Shown: in pieces, positions 19,557 to 31,683 of the stretch | How the letters are laid out: each line of letters starts with the position of its first letter | Numbering within the stretch: position 1 is the first letter of the stretch | Assembly: GCF_037120725.1 (NCBI RefSeq) | Contig: NZ_JBBAXC010000007.1 | Location: 1-64,000 of the forward strand | DNA length: 64,000 bases | Direction: 5' to 3' | Source of the DNA: Bacillus spongiae | Lineage (GTDB): Bacteria > Bacillota > Bacilli > Bacillales > Bacillaceae_K | Position numbers and translations under genes: made by a program | The notes under the pieces: generated by a model | The model's database searches: none | What the model saw: only the letters and a program-made list of their open reading frames with translations | What the model was told of the DNA's origin: nothing

Positions 19557-20252
19557 ATGTATGATGTGCAAGAGTGGCGTCATGTCTTTAAATTAGATCC
19601 TAATAAACCAATCGTTGATGAAGACTTAGAGAAAATTTGTGAGTCTGGAACAGATGCTATTTTGGTAGGTGGAACAGATGGAGTGACGCTCGATCTCGTC
19701 CTTGACTTAATGGCAAGAATTCGCCGTTTTTCTATTCCATGTATATTAGAAGTATCCAATATAGAATCGTTAACGCCGGGATTTGACTTGTATTTTATTC
19801 CAACGGTGCTAAATAGCCCTAATCAGCAGTGGGTAACCGGTTTACATCATGAAGCGGTTAAAGAATATGGTGACATTATGAATTGGGAAGAGATTTTAGT
19901 AGAAGGGTATTGTATTTTAAACCCTGATTGTAAGGCCGCGAAATTGACAGAGGCATTAACAGATTTGGATAAAGAAGATGTTATTGCACACGCTCGTATC
20001 GCTGAAAAGATGTTTCACTTACCTATTTTTTATTTGGAATATAGTGGCCAATATGGAGACCCTGAGCTTGTTAAAAGCGTTAAAGATGTATTAGAAAGAA
20101 CGACTTTGTTCTATGGGGGCGGTATTCGTTCTGTCAAACAAGCGGAAGAAATGGCGAGAATGGCAGATGTCGTCGTCGTTGGGAATGTGATTTATGATAA
20201 TATTCAGGAAGCATTACGAACGGTAAAAGCTGTAAAACAACAAGTAAGATAG
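19557..20252 (+). CDS. pcrB: heptaprenylglyceryl phosphate synthase (PcrB)
   Basis: PcrB joins heptaprenyl diphosphate to sn-glycerol-1-phosphate, making an archaeal-type ether lipid precursor at the membrane. The TIM-barrel pattern is clear: [18 protein letters not shown] near residue 37, [12 protein letters not shown] near 158 and the phosphate-binding YGGGIRS near 184. The length is 231. The open frame runs 12 codons further upstream, but that would place translation inside the -10 element; GGAGGG precedes ATG 19557. It is followed by pcrA after 59 nt. Confidence 0.96.
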   Translation: MYDVQEWRHVFKLDPNKPIVDEDLEKICESGTDAILVGGTDGVTLDLVLDLMARIRRFSIPCILEVSNIESLTPGFDLYFIPTVLNSPNQQWVTGLHHEAVKEYGDIMNWEEILVEGYCILNPDCKAAKLTEALTDLDKEDVIAHARIAEKMFHLPIFYLEYSGQYGDPELVKSVKDVLERTTLFYGGGIRSVKQAEEMARMADVVVVGNVIYDNIQEALRTVKAVKQQVR

Positions 20253-20311
20253 GATTTTTTCCTATTAATAAGGTATAATAAGAACAAATGTTCTAAAGTG
20301 GTGGTGACGAG

Positions 20312-22525
20312 ATGCAATATTTATCAGAACGGTTAATTAGTGGGATGAACCCACAGCAAAAAGAAGCAATTCAAGCGACAGAAGGGCCACTGTTAATAAT
20401 GGCCGGAGCAGGATCGGGAAAAACACGTGTCCTGACCCATCGGATCGCCTATTTAATGGTTGAAAAACGTATAAATCCATACAATATTTTAGCGATTACC
20501 TTTACAAATAAGGCTGCTCGTGAAATGAAAGATCGGGTTGGGAATATTTTAGGAGGAGCGAGTGAGGATGTGTGGATTTCAACATTTCACTCCATGTGCG
20601 TTCGAATATTGCGAAGGGATATTGATAGAATAGGCATTAATCGCAATTTCACAATTTTAGACTCGACGGATCAACAGTCTGTTGTAAAGCAGATTTTAAA
20701 GGAAAAAAATATTGATCCGAAGAAGTTTGACCCCCGAGCTATTCTTGGTATCATCTCGTCGGCTAAAAATGAATTAATGACAGCCGAGGAATATGCAAAG
20801 CAAGCTGGAAGTTATTTTGACCAAGTGGCGAGCGATGTTTACACAGAGTATGAAAAAAGGTTAAAGAAAAATCAGGCGCTTGATTTTGATGACTTGATTA
20901 TGACAACGATTCAACTATTTCAACGTGTGCCTGAAGTATTGGAATTTTACCAGCGTAAGTTTCAGTATATCCATGTAGACGAGTATCAAGATACGAACCG
21001 TGCACAGTATATGCTTGTAAAACTGATGGCCTCAAGGTTTAAAAATTTATGTGTTGTTGGGGATTCTGATCAATCGATTTATCGTTGGCGCGGGGCAGAT
21101 ATAGCGAATATTTTATCTTTTGAAAAGGATTATCCAAATGCACGGGCTATTTTACTTGAACAAAATTACCGTTCAACGAAGCGGATTTTACTCGCAGCCA
21201 ATCACGTCATTGAGAAAAACGCCAATCGCAAGCCGAAAAATTTATGGACTGAAAATGCAGAAGGGAATAAAATTTCCTATTTCCGTGCGGATAATCAACA
21301 AAGTGAAGCACAATTTGTAGCTGGGAAAATTAAAGAATTAGTTGATAGCGGGAAACGGAAGCCTTCTGAATTTGCCATTCTTTATCGTACGAATGCTCAG
21401 TCACGTGTTATGGAGGAAGTGCTACTCAAATCGAATATTGAATATAGTATCGTTGGCGGTATTAAGTTCTATGACCGTAAAGAGATAAAAGATATACTAG
21501 CGTACTTACGTCTAGTTGCGAATCCAGATGATGATATTAGTCTTCAACGTGTAATTAACGTCCCGAAGCGAGGGATTGGTTCTGGTTCTATCGATAAAAT
21601 TGCACGATATGCCCAAACACATGACATTTCGATGTTTAAAGCATTAGCGGAAGCGGATTTTATGGGGTTAAGCCCGAAAATTACTAACGCCGTGTTAAAA
21701 TTCCGTGATTTAATTCAAAACTATACACAAATGCAAGAGTATTTATCGGTTACAGAGCTTGTAGAAGAGGTTCTCGAAAAATCGGGATATCGAGAGATGT
21801 TGAAAGCTGAGAAATCCATTGAAGCCCAAAGTCGTTTAGAGAATATCGATGAGTTCCTTTCGGTCACGAAAAGCTTTGAAGAAAGCAACGAAGATAAAAG
21901 CTTAGTGGCGTTTCTAACAGACTTAGCACTTGTCGCAGATATTGACAGTCTTGGGGAAGAGGAAAATGTCCAAGACTCAGTGGTTTTAATGACACTGCAT
22001 TCTGCAAAGGGGCTTGAATTTCCTGTTGTATTTTTAATGGGAATGGAAGAAGGAGTCTTTCCACATAGTCGATCATTAATGGAAGAGGAAGAGATGGAAG
22101 AGGAAAGGCGATTGGCGTACGTAGGCATTACTCGCGCAGAAGAAGAATTATTCGTAACAAATGCGCAAATGCGTACCTTATTCGGCCGAACGAACATGAA
22201 CCCAGTGTCACGTTTTATTAGTGAGATTCCAGAGGATTTATTGGATGAAGTAGGCAATCAGCAGCCATCCTTCGGAGGAACATCCTTCAATGAGAGACCT
22301 AACCAACCGAGAAGACAACCAGTGAGACGCCCTGTTCAACCGACAACAGGTGGTGAAAAAGTAGGCTGGCAAGTAGGAGATAAGGCTCAACATAAAAAAT
22401 GGGGGACAGGAACGGTCGTGAGTGTCAAAGGACAAGGTGATTCAATGGAGCTAGATATTGCTTTTCCAAGTCCGATTGGCATTAAACGATTGCTAGCTAA
22501 GTTTGCCCCGGTGGAAAAAGAATAG
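20312..22525 (+). CDS. pcrA: ATP-dependent DNA helicase PcrA
   Basis: PcrA is the essential superfamily 1A 3'-5' helicase of Gram-positive bacteria, used in repair, rolling-circle replication and removal of RecA. Walker A GAGSGKT is at about residues 32-38, the [10 protein letters not shown] motif Ia near 61, motif [12 protein letters not shown] near 223, motif [17 protein letters not shown] near 250, and motif [12 protein letters not shown] near 604. The C-terminal [16 protein letters not shown] region is the RNA-polymerase-binding Tudor-like domain. The length of 737 is normal. Confidence 0.98.
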   Translation: MQYLSERLISGMNPQQKEAIQATEGPLLIMAGAGSGKTRVLTHRIAYLMVEKRINPYNILAITFTNKAAREMKDRVGNILGGASEDVWISTFHSMCVRILRRDIDRIGINRNFTILDSTDQQSVVKQILKEKNIDPKKFDPRAILGIISSAKNELMTAEEYAKQAGSYFDQVASDVYTEYEKRLKKNQALDFDDLIMTTIQLFQRVPEVLEFYQRKFQYIHVDEYQDTNRAQYMLVKLMASRFKNLCVVGDSDQSIYRWRGADIANILSFEKDYPNARAILLEQNYRSTKRILLAANHVIEKNANRKPKNLWTENAEGNKISYFRADNQQSEAQFVAGKIKELVDSGKRKPSEFAILYRTNAQSRVMEEVLLKSNIEYSIVGGIKFYDRKEIKDILAYLRLVANPDDDISLQRVINVPKRGIGSGSIDKIARYAQTHDISMFKALAEADFMGLSPKITNAVLKFRDLIQNYTQMQEYLSVTELVEEVLEKSGYREMLKAEKSIEAQSRLENIDEFLSVTKSFEESNEDKSLVAFLTDLALVADIDSLGEEENVQDSVVLMTLHSAKGLEFPVVFLMGMEEGVFPHSRSLMEEEEMEEERRLAYVGITRAEEELFVTNAQMRTLFGRTNMNPVSRFISEIPEDLLDEVGNQQPSFGGTSFNERPNQPRRQPVRRPVQPTTGGEKVGWQVGDKAQHKKWGTGTVVSVKGQGDSMELDIAFPSPIGIKRLLAKFAPVEKE

Positions 22526-22541
22526 AAAGGGCTGTTTTTAG

Positions 22542-24548
<2,007 letters not shown>

Positions 24549-24561
24549 GAGGTGTAATTAA

Positions 24562-25767
24562 ATGAAAAAATGGCTAACGGGATCTTTAGCATTTGCTCTC
24601 CTACTAGGTGGTTGTGTTCCAGGCTTTCAAAAGGAAGACAAAGTAGTAGAAGAGAATAAAGAGGAAGAAGGACAAACAGGAATTATCCCCTCTTTTCAAG
24701 TTTCAGAAGACTATTATAAAATTCTTCTGCAGTCTCAAACAGGTGAGTCAAAGTTTCAACCAAGTGCGGCACGTGGAAGTGTTGTGACAAATATTAATAC
24801 TCGTTTTGATGTAACAGAATTTGAAACAGGTCTTATGAGACTGGCTCAAATAGAGTTTTCTCCTGATAAATATTATTTTCGAGAAGGTCAGACGTTAGAT
24901 ACTGAAACAGTAAATTCCTGGCTAAGTCGAAAAATGACACCTGAACAATTAGAAGAAAAAGGGATGGAACCGGAGGAAAATGTAGGGTTAAACCCAGCGC
25001 TTTCCGATGAGGAAGCAAAGAGTCAAGAAGCGCATAAAGAAAAGCCTTTGTATATTGCACATATGCTAGAACATAATTATTACGTAAAATCTGAAGGAGA
25101 TTCTGTAAAGCTTGCTGGGATGACCATTGGAATCGCATTAAACTCGTATTACTATTATCGTGAGTATCAAGAAGACGGGACGTTTATTTCAAGAGAAGTC
25201 GAAATTGATAAGAAAGATCGAAAGAAATATGGAGAACAGGCTGCGCAAGAAATTGTAAGCCGCCTACGTGCTGATGAAGACTTAAAGGATATACCGATAA
25301 TGGTGGCATTGTTTGAACAGCAAGAGAAATCAGCCGTAATACCAGGAAATTTTATTGAGTATTCTTTTTTGGATAAAGGAACAACGAATATATCCAGCTG
25401 GGAATCTGTAAACGAAAAATATTTTCTCTTCCCATCAAATGAAGCAGAAGAAGCTCATCGAGATGATTATCAATATTTCCAAAATTTCAAAGGGGATGTA
25501 GAAGAATATTTTCCTAACTTTAATGGAGTTATCGGGACTGGTTTTTATCGAGGGGACGAATTAACCGAGTTAAAGATTGAAATTCCGATCCAATTTTATG
25601 GAAAAGCTGAAACGATAGGCCTTGCCCAATATATTAAAGAGCTGATTATTGATCATTTTCCGGATTATATAAAGTTACAAATCTCGGTAACGTCGGTCGA
25701 TGGACCAGAGATTTTATTTGTTCGAGAAGCAGGGGAAAAAGAACCGTTTGTCCACGTATATGAATAA
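24562..25767 (+). CDS. camS: CamS-family lipoprotein (YerH)
   Basis: A 401-residue lipoprotein with signal peptide MKKWLTGSLAFALLLGGC and lipidated Cys18. The mature part matches the CamS sex-pheromone precursor family (YerH in B. subtilis): SAARGSVVTN near residue 68, NRFDVTEFE-like segment near 80 and the IALNSYYYYR segment near 190. The role in Bacillus is unknown; in enterococci the signal peptide of relatives yields a peptide pheromone. It lies 13 nt after ligA and closes this operon. Confidence 0.92.
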   Translation: MKKWLTGSLAFALLLGGCVPGFQKEDKVVEENKEEEGQTGIIPSFQVSEDYYKILLQSQTGESKFQPSAARGSVVTNINTRFDVTEFETGLMRLAQIEFSPDKYYFREGQTLDTETVNSWLSRKMTPEQLEEKGMEPEENVGLNPALSDEEAKSQEAHKEKPLYIAHMLEHNYYVKSEGDSVKLAGMTIGIALNSYYYYREYQEDGTFISREVEIDKKDRKKYGEQAAQEIVSRLRADEDLKDIPIMVALFEQQEKSAVIPGNFIEYSFLDKGTTNISSWESVNEKYFLFPSNEAEEAHRDDYQYFQNFKGDVEEYFPNFNGVIGTGFYRGDELTELKIEIPIQFYGKAETIGLAQYIKELIIDHFPDYIKLQISVTSVDGPEILFVREAGEKEPFVHVYE

Positions 25768-25773
25768 GAAAAA

Positions 25774-25809
25774 AGGAGGCTAGAATCACATTTGATTCTA
25801 GCTTTTTTC
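25774..25809 (+). terminator. terminator after camS
   Basis: A 10-bp stem (gctagaatca with tgattctagc) is followed by tttttt. It ends the pcrB-pcrA-ligA-camS transcript. Confidence 0.9.
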
Positions 25810-26045
25810 TTGTGTAAAGGAGTGCAAAAGGATTTGAAATCCTGATTCTTCCTAATTTAATTTTATTTAATTTATTGAATAGATATAAAAGAATAGATAA
25901 ATAAAGAGTGGTTTATTTATAAAATGCGTATAAATATACAAGGGTATTTTAATATCAGAATGTTCATCCTGTTCTGTAAATTAAAGTATGTTACGGTTAT
26001 GAATGCTGCTAAACGGATGTTCTAGAACAAATTTTAGCATACTTC

Positions 26046-26064
26046 CTATCTCTTAGAGGGATAG
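26046..26064 (+). promoter_or_regulatory. inverted repeat in the putP leader
   Basis: An imperfect 19-bp palindrome (ctatctcttagagggatag, eight paired positions, one wobble) lies about 80 nt before the symporter start, and could be an operator or RNA hairpin. The rest of 25810-26130 is AT-rich. A TTGAAT...TAAATA pair with 17-nt spacing at 25875-25903 is a possible but weak promoter. Confidence 0.25.
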
Positions 26065-26145
26065 TATATATATGAAATATAAAAGTGAATGGATTCGCGG
26101 TCTATCACTTATTAGGTTTTTTGGGAAGGAGAATGCCACGTTAAT

Positions 26146-27657
26146 ATGGATACTGCTACATTAGTTACGTTTATTGTATATTTAGTTGCTATGCTTGTGA
26201 TAGGGGTTGTTTCCTATCGTTTAACGAATAACCTCTCAGATTATGTGTTAGGTGGAAGAAGTCTCGGGCCAGGTGTAGCTGCTCTTAGTGCGGGAGCATC
26301 TGATATGAGCTCTTGGCTATTATTAGGTTTACCAGGTCTTGCGTATGCAACGGGATTAGATGCAATTTGGTTGTGTGTCGGTTTAATTATCGGTGCTTAC
26401 TTGAATTGGAAATTTGTTGCTTCCCGTTTACGTTCTTATACGGAAATAGCAAATGATTCGATTACCGTACCCGATTTTTTTGAAAATCGTTTTAAAGATT
26501 CGTCACGAGTTTTACGGATAGTCTCAGCATTAGTAATCCTTGTTTTCTTTACGTTTTATGTTTCCTCTGGATTAGTAGGGGGAGCGTTGTTATTCCAAGA
26601 AACCTTTGGAATGAGCTATAATGCCGCTTTATTGATCGGTGCTATTGTCATTATTTCGTATACGTTTTTAGGTGGTTTTCTAGCGGTCAGCTGGACTGAT
26701 TTTTTCCAAGGGTTATTAATGTTTTTTGCCCTCGTCCTTATTCCAATTGTTGCAATCGTGGAATTAGGCGGTATTGGTAGCACAGTGGATCAAGTGAGGA
26801 ACATGGATCCTTCTTATTTAAATCCTGTCGATTCGGTGACGACTTTGGGAGTCATTTCATTAGTAGCGTGGGGACTTGGTTATTTTGGACAACCTCATAT
26901 TATTACTCGTTTCATGGCGATTCGCTCGACGAGGGATGTACCGAGAGCCCGTTTTTATGGAATGTCTTGGATGATTGTATCGATTATAGGGGCCATTATT
27001 GTTGGAGTTACAGGCATTCCTTACTTTGCAGGAGACCCTTTAATTGCTGGGGATATTAATCAATCAGAAAAAGTATTTATTTTCTTTGCAGATTTGTTGT
27101 TTAACCCGTGGGTATCGGGAATCTTACTTGCTGCGATATTATCAGCCATCATGAGTACGATTGACTCCCAATTACTCGTTTCATCTAGTGCGTTAGCAGA
27201 AGACTTTTATAAAGCAATATTTAGAAAAGATGCTACAGATAAAGAATTGGTATGGGTTGGTCGCTTTGGTGTTGTCATTATATCAATAATTGCCATTCTT
27301 CTTGCCTATCAAGGTAATCAGACGGAAGGTGCATCCGTGCTAAATTTAGTTAGTTATGCATGGGGAGGATTTGGAGCAGCCTTTGGTCCTGTCATATTAT
27401 TTTCTTTATACTGGAGAAACATGAACGGAATTGGTGCTCTAGCTGGAATTATAACGGGGGCTGTAACGGTTGTCGTTTGGAAGCAATTGACTGTTGCAAA
27501 ATTCATTCCATTCAATTTATATGAAATTGTTCCTGGCTTTATTTTTGCGTCGTTGGCCATTATCCTATTTAGCCTCATTGGAAATTCGCCACCTAAAGCA
27601 ATTCTAGATGAGTTTAAGGAAGCGGTAGAAAACGATAATGAAAAACCTCAAACATAA
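26146..27657 (+). CDS. putP: sodium/proline symporter, SSS family
   Basis: A 503-residue solute:sodium symporter with about 13 membrane helices. GASDMSSWLLLGLPG near residue 50 is the proline-binding TM2 signature. GQPHIITRFMAIRS near 249 and AILSAIMSTIDSQLLVSSS near 331 (sodium-site Ser/Thr) match PutP/OpuE. It imports proline for use as nutrient or osmoprotectant. The Shine-Dalgarno GGAAGGAG is 14 nt from the ATG, longer than usual, but no other in-frame start exists. In B. subtilis opuE lies in the same place before gatCAB; here a 27-kb block follows instead. Confidence 0.93.
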   Translation: MDTATLVTFIVYLVAMLVIGVVSYRLTNNLSDYVLGGRSLGPGVAALSAGASDMSSWLLLGLPGLAYATGLDAIWLCVGLIIGAYLNWKFVASRLRSYTEIANDSITVPDFFENRFKDSSRVLRIVSALVILVFFTFYVSSGLVGGALLFQETFGMSYNAALLIGAIVIISYTFLGGFLAVSWTDFFQGLLMFFALVLIPIVAIVELGGIGSTVDQVRNMDPSYLNPVDSVTTLGVISLVAWGLGYFGQPHIITRFMAIRSTRDVPRARFYGMSWMIVSIIGAIIVGVTGIPYFAGDPLIAGDINQSEKVFIFFADLLFNPWVSGILLAAILSAIMSTIDSQLLVSSSALAEDFYKAIFRKDATDKELVWVGRFGVVIISIIAILLAYQGNQTEGASVLNLVSYAWGGFGAAFGPVILFSLYWRNMNGIGALAGIITGAVTVVVWKQLTVAKFIPFNLYEIVPGFIFASLAIILFSLIGNSPPKAILDEFKEAVENDNEKPQT

Positions 27658-27690
27658 TTAGTGTATGACGGTATTAGAAGATAGTAAATG

Positions 27691-27731
27691 AAAACACCTG
27701 TGAATGAGGGAATCGTTCACAGGTGTTTTTT
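27691..27731 (+). terminator. terminator after putP
   Basis: A perfect 13-bp stem (aaacacctgtgaa with ttcacaggtgttt) is followed by T residues. It marks the left border of the accessory block. The AT-rich 27732-27911 shows no gene. Confidence 0.9.
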
Positions 27732-27911
27732 GTAGAGAAGAAGTCTTTTACATAGGTTGTTTAAAAATAATACTTTCTATAGAGCATTTATCTGGAATTT
27801 GATAAGCGTTTTTTAGTGGGAAAATGATTGAATTGAAGGTTTTATTTTGAAATAATTGGTATTAGCAAACAGGGAGTATAGTTTAGTAATTAGGGATTGG
27901 AGATGCTGGGG

Positions 27912-28484
27912 ATGAAAGCTGTTTTTTTAGACCGTGATGGTACTATTGGAGGAACTGGTGGTGGAATGCATCCGTTTGAATTTTCAATGTATGAATTTGC
28001 TCCTAAAGCTATAAGATTACTCAATGAGTCTGGAGTAAAAGTATTTCTCTTTACAAACCAAACAAGGGTTGGGAGAGGGTACTTTACAGAAGATGAACTA
28101 TTAAAAGGATTCAAGATGATGAAACAGGAGTTAGGGAAACATTCTGCATTTTTAGACGACATTTTCTATTGTCCTCATAACCCTATTGATGAATGTGAAT
28201 GTCAAAAACCTAATATTGGTTTATTGTTGGAGGCGCAGGAAAAATACAATTTAGACCTTAAAGAATGTTATATCGTTGGAGATACAGGAAATTCAGATAT
28301 GGTAGCTGCTAGTAAAGCTGGTACCAAAAAGGTACTAGTTAAGACAGGCTGGGGAGAAGGTTCCCTTACTGAGTACCGTGATAGTTGGAAAGGGATTGAT
28401 CCTGACTTCATCGCAAATGATTTAGTAGAGGCAGTAAATTGGATTACTAATGATTTACAAAATCTAGAGTTCAAGTCTTCATGA
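27912..28484 (+). CDS. HAD-IIIA phosphatase, GmhB/HisB-N type
   Basis: A 190-residue haloacid dehalogenase-superfamily phosphatase. The nucleophile motif DRDGT is at residues 7-11, motif II LFTNQT near 39-44, and motif IV VGDTGNSDMVAA near 124-135. CPHNPIDECEC near 86-96 is the Cys/His zinc cluster of GmhB-type sugar-bisphosphate phosphatases. The substrate could be a sugar phosphate, but no heptose pathway is nearby. The start at 27912 follows GGAG by 9 nt; ATG 27903 is also possible. Confidence 0.85.
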   Translation: MKAVFLDRDGTIGGTGGGMHPFEFSMYEFAPKAIRLLNESGVKVFLFTNQTRVGRGYFTEDELLKGFKMMKQELGKHSAFLDDIFYCPHNPIDECECQKPNIGLLLEAQEKYNLDLKECYIVGDTGNSDMVAASKAGTKKVLVKTGWGEGSLTEYRDSWKGIDPDFIANDLVEAVNWITNDLQNLEFKSS

Positions 28485-28541
28485 GACAGGGACCAATTTG
28501 TATTAAGAGAAGCGTAGTAATTCATAAAAGGGGTTATGGCA

Positions 28542-29294
28542 ATGAACAAAACGGAATCACTCAAAATTAACAAAGAGGGTTGGGATAAGGTTGCTGAGGA
28601 GTTTTTTTCTGCCTGTGCCTTACCTGTTTATGGTCCCTTTGCACCTAGTGAAACGGAACTAAATCTTTTTGACGAAGTAAAATCGAAGAAAATATTAGAA
28701 ATAGGGTGTGGAAGTGGTCACTCGTTACAATATTTGAACGAGAAAGGGGCAAGTGAATTATGGGGATTGGACTTATCGAGTTCTCAAATAGACACTGCCA
28801 ATAAGTTATTAAAACAAAATCAAGTGAAGGCTAATTTATTTGTAAGCCCGATGGAAACAAACCCTGGAATACCAGAAAACTATTTTGATATAGTTTGTTC
28901 AATCTTTGCATTAGGCTGGACAACGGACCTTTCAGCAACTTTACGTAATATTTTTTCCTATTTAAAACCAAAGGGTACGTTTATATTTAGTTGGGAACAC
29001 CCTTTATATAGTAAAATAAAGTATGATGGGGATCATTACATAATAAATGATTCTTATAATTCAGAGGGAGAGAATAAGAAGGAATCTTGGCGTGGAGTTC
29101 CCATTGTAATGAATCAAAGAAAAATGTCGACGTTTATAAATGAACTTATCAGTACAGGATTTATTCTTGAAGTGATAGTGGAAGAATTTAGTGGTGAAGT
29201 ACATAATGATTGTAGTCCATATGATTGGTACTCATCTAAAAGAGCTTCTTTAATCCCAGCAACAATGATTGTTAAGTGTTATAAGCCTTTTTAA
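28542..29294 (+). CDS. class I SAM-dependent methyltransferase
   Basis: A 250-residue soluble protein with a Rossmann SAM-binding domain: motif I ILEIGCGSGHS near residues 49-59, the acidic D of GLDLSSSQ near 71, and the IVCSIFALGW motif near 119. The order resembles the Methyltransf_11/25 type. The substrate is unknown. ATG 28542 lies 8 nt from AAAGGGG; the ATG two codons earlier is too close to it. It stands 57 nt after the HAD gene, and the two may be co-transcribed. Confidence 0.85.
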   Translation: MNKTESLKINKEGWDKVAEEFFSACALPVYGPFAPSETELNLFDEVKSKKILEIGCGSGHSLQYLNEKGASELWGLDLSSSQIDTANKLLKQNQVKANLFVSPMETNPGIPENYFDIVCSIFALGWTTDLSATLRNIFSYLKPKGTFIFSWEHPLYSKIKYDGDHYIINDSYNSEGENKKESWRGVPIVMNQRKMSTFINELISTGFILEVIVEEFSGEVHNDCSPYDWYSSKRASLIPATMIVKCYKPF

Positions 29295-29360
29295 CTAGCA
29301 TTTATTTTTTCAACGAAAAGGTAGGATTGAGGAAGATATACATATTAGGGGGATTGTTTA

Positions 29361-29789
29361 ATGTTCGTCGTAAATGTAGAAGGTGCTATATACAGCAACG
29401 GTAAATGGCTATTAATCTTGAGAAGTGAAAAGGAGGAACACGCTGGAGGCACTCTTTCACTAGTAGGTGGAAAGTGTGAAGTGGAAGGAGTTTCATCTGA
29501 TATTCTTGAAAGGACGTTAAAACGAGAAATCTATGAAGAAGTAGGCAGTGAAGTGAATGATCTTAAATATGTTAATAGTTCCTCCTTTGTTACCGATTCA
29601 GGAATAAATGTCATTGATATTGTGTTTCTTTGTCACCATAAGTTGGGCGAACCTTATGCTAAAAGCAGTGACGAAGTGGAAGACGTTCTTTGGATGACGA
29701 CTTCAGAGATTCTTGCTCATAGGGAGATACCTGCTTATTTAAAGAAAAACATTAAGCTTGCAGAAAAAACACTACAAGATAATTTGTAG
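29361..29789 (+). CDS. Nudix hydrolase
   Basis: A 142-residue Nudix-fold protein. The Nudix box is recognisable as GGKCEVEG...REIYEEVG at about residues 33-59, but it is four residues longer than the canonical box and has Asp where the first Glu is usual. REIYEE supplies the metal ligands. Substrate unknown (a nucleoside diphosphate derivative). AGGGGG lies upstream of the ATG. A weak hairpin spans its stop codon (29769-29792), without a T run. Confidence 0.85.
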   Translation: MFVVNVEGAIYSNGKWLLILRSEKEEHAGGTLSLVGGKCEVEGVSSDILERTLKREIYEEVGSEVNDLKYVNSSSFVTDSGINVIDIVFLCHHKLGEPYAKSSDEVEDVLWMTTSEILAHREIPAYLKKNIKLAEKTLQDNL

Positions 29790-30003
29790 TGTATTAATCA
29801 TACATATTCTTATATCAGTAGAAATAACGCGGTCTCCTTTAGGGATCTTAAGCTTCTTCGTTCTTTCATTGGAAGGTTGAGTTTATCTAATAATGTGTTG
29901 ATTCATAGCGAAGTTGTTGGGGGAAGGAACTTAGGCTTGAGCGGAAAGTTGTTTTAACACATTAACATCTATAATAGGCTCTACATAAAAAGGAGGATGA
30001 CCG

Positions 30004-30330
30004 TTGGAATTTAGAAAAGGATCTTTACTGTCTTTTATATTGGTAGTCATTGCTGCTTTTGTAGTGTTCTTCGTTATGCATATTAACACTGATCATTATA
30101 ATTTGACTTATATTTTTAATTTTTTTTCCGGTGGCTTAATAGGTTGCACAATTGTTAAAGGAATAAGAAAAATTATATTTTTTTATTTATTCGTTATTAT
30201 CATAGTCATCATTATCAATCAATTCTTCATTACTGGTTTTGCAAATATAAATTATTTCTCCATTATCTTAATAGTGGCAGGGTTCTTTTTTGGCAGGTAC
30301 ATAGAAAATAAACTAGAAGGAAGCAATTAA
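30004..30330 (+). CDS. small integral membrane protein, unknown
   Basis: A 108-residue, very hydrophobic protein with four likely membrane helices (about residues 8-25, 34-52, 55-73 and 80-98) and short charged ends. It starts at TTG, supported by a perfect AAAGGAGG 9 nt upstream. It is not recognised. The 214 bases before it show no gene. Base composition is more AT-rich than the conserved backbone, which fits an acquired or fast-evolving gene. Confidence 0.65.
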   Translation: MEFRKGSLLSFILVVIAAFVVFFVMHINTDHYNLTYIFNFFSGGLIGCTIVKGIRKIIFFYLFVIIIVIIINQFFITGFANINYFSIILIVAGFFFGRYIENKLEGSN

Positions 30331-30792
30331 ATTAAAGGATAGTAGAAAAGATGCTTCTGCTTTATGGTGAAAATATGGAACATGTTTGCAGCACTTCATT
30401 AGAAGGTTAAATATTTATCAACAAAGAAAGAGCATTAGAATCCCTTATGAAAAGGAGAAATGGTTTTTCTGTAACCTTTACTATGCCTATAAAGTAAACA
30501 TTTGTTTAATAAAGCATCCACATAAGCCTTACTCTACATCAAAAGTCGTATATAAAATCAAACAATTTCCTGAAGAGACTAATTAAACTAGCATGTATCC
30601 TATTTGTACGGAGTAGTAAGGACAACTCTGCTCTACACCCTCTACCTCTATTAGAGGGAACAAAGGACCGACGAATTTAGAGTTGTAAAAAATGAAGTAC
30701 ATCAGTAGTATGGTTTCAGATTATGTTACAGCAGGTATTTCAATTAAGATGGTGAACGAACAAGAATATATTTGTATGTGTTATGACAAGTA
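30331..30792. other. gene-poor stretch, possible gene debris
   Basis: No convincing gene is found. Two open frames are noted and not accepted: 30386-30586 (66 codons from TTG, no ribosome binding site) and 30692-30796 (34 codons from ATG, no binding site). The mix of short open frames looks like decayed sequence. Confidence 0.4.
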
Positions 30793-30822
30793 TTGAAAAA
30801 ACTTAACAAAGTTTTTTATAGG
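30793..30822 (+). promoter_or_regulatory. promoter of the VOC gene
   Basis: TTGAAA at 30793-30798 and TATAGG at 30817-30822 have 18-nt spacing, 53 nt before the start codon. The spacer contains a small AAAAAACTT/AAGTTTTTT inverted repeat. Confidence 0.45.
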
Positions 30823-30875
30823 TAGGATTATCATATGAAGACAAACTAAGTTATGAATGAGGAAGGGGAATTTAC

Positions 30876-31520
30876 ATGCAATTATTCCATTATCATTGGT
30901 GGACAGACAAATTAGAGGATATGGAAAATTTTTATCATCAGTTAGGGTTTGAAACGACAATAAGGGTCGGTAAATATAATGGAGAAATGCAAACCTTTCA
31001 TCCCCCTTTGAAATGGGATGATTTTAGGGATAAAGGAATTACTTTTAGAATTATTGAGATGGTAAAGGGTCAAACAAACATTACATTTGGTCACGGAAAA
31101 AAGGATATGTTTGACCATATTGGTTTATTAGTGGATGAAACAGAGTATACGGAAATTATGGGTAAGGCTAAAGAACTGAACTGGAGAATAAATGAAGGTG
31201 ACCGAAGGACCTTTATTTTTACTCCTTGGCATTTTAAGATTGAATTGCAAAAACGAAACGATGTTATTTCCAAGGACAAACACACATTTATAGACACGAT
31301 AGAGATTGACATACCTTTCAAAGAAAATCCTGAATTAATTGGGAGTCTATTAAATCTTGATACTTATCAACAAAATAACGATCAAGTAAAGGTGGGAGAC
31401 AATAACTGGAATATTGTTCTTTGTAACAGTGCGGATACTAGATTAAAGTCGGTCTACTTTTCAGATGGTAACATTAATGAGAGCGATCCTGTTGGTGCGC
31501 ATTTAAAAAGCAGTAAATAA
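30876..31520 (+). CDS. VOC (glyoxalase/bleomycin-resistance fold) protein
   Basis: A 214-residue protein with an N-terminal vicinal-oxygen-chelate domain. LFHYHWWTDKLEDMENFYHQ at residues 3-22 is the typical first beta-alpha unit with a metal-ligand His, and DHIGLLVDETEY near 83 begins the second. The C-terminal 90 residues look like another degenerate half. The role is unknown; VOC proteins include dioxygenases, glyoxalases and drug-binding proteins. GAGGAAGGGG precedes the ATG. It is monocistronic, between its own promoter and terminator. Confidence 0.8.
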   Translation: MQLFHYHWWTDKLEDMENFYHQLGFETTIRVGKYNGEMQTFHPPLKWDDFRDKGITFRIIEMVKGQTNITFGHGKKDMFDHIGLLVDETEYTEIMGKAKELNWRINEGDRRTFIFTPWHFKIELQKRNDVISKDKHTFIDTIEIDIPFKENPELIGSLLNLDTYQQNNDQVKVGDNNWNIVLCNSADTRLKSVYFSDGNINESDPVGAHLKSSK

Positions 31521-31574
31521 AAACACTTAAACTTAATGGCAAATAGGTTGGAGCTAGTAAGAAAAAAATAGTAA

Positions 31575-31607
31575 TAAAAAGCCTTGGAGAAATCCGGGCT
31601 TTTTTGT
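31575..31607 (+). terminator. terminator after the VOC gene
   Basis: The arms aaaaagcc and gggctttttt enclose a loop of about 12 nt and are followed by T residues. Confidence 0.8.
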
Positions 31608-31683
31608 ATTGAATGATGAATGATTCAACAAGAGAAAGAGTAATGTAGAAAAATGTCGAATGAAAATTCAGAAAAAATAAAAA

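Noticed and set aside
21721-22257. 178-codon open frame on the minus strand inside pcrA
   Set aside because: Serine-rich shadow of the strongly conserved pcrA frame; no binding site.
26133-26144. Three-codon ATG frame just before putP
   Set aside because: The ATG is only 1 nt from the Shine-Dalgarno, too close for initiation.
29769-29792. Hairpin over the Nudix stop codon as a terminator
   Set aside because: 9-bp stem but AT-rich flank without a T run; not enough to call.
30386-30586. 66-codon open frame from TTG
   Set aside because: No ribosome binding site, unusual composition and no recognisable motif. It lies in a stretch that looks like decayed sequence.
30692-30796. 34-codon open frame from ATG
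   Set aside because: No ribosome binding site and overlaps the VOC promoter; too short to support.
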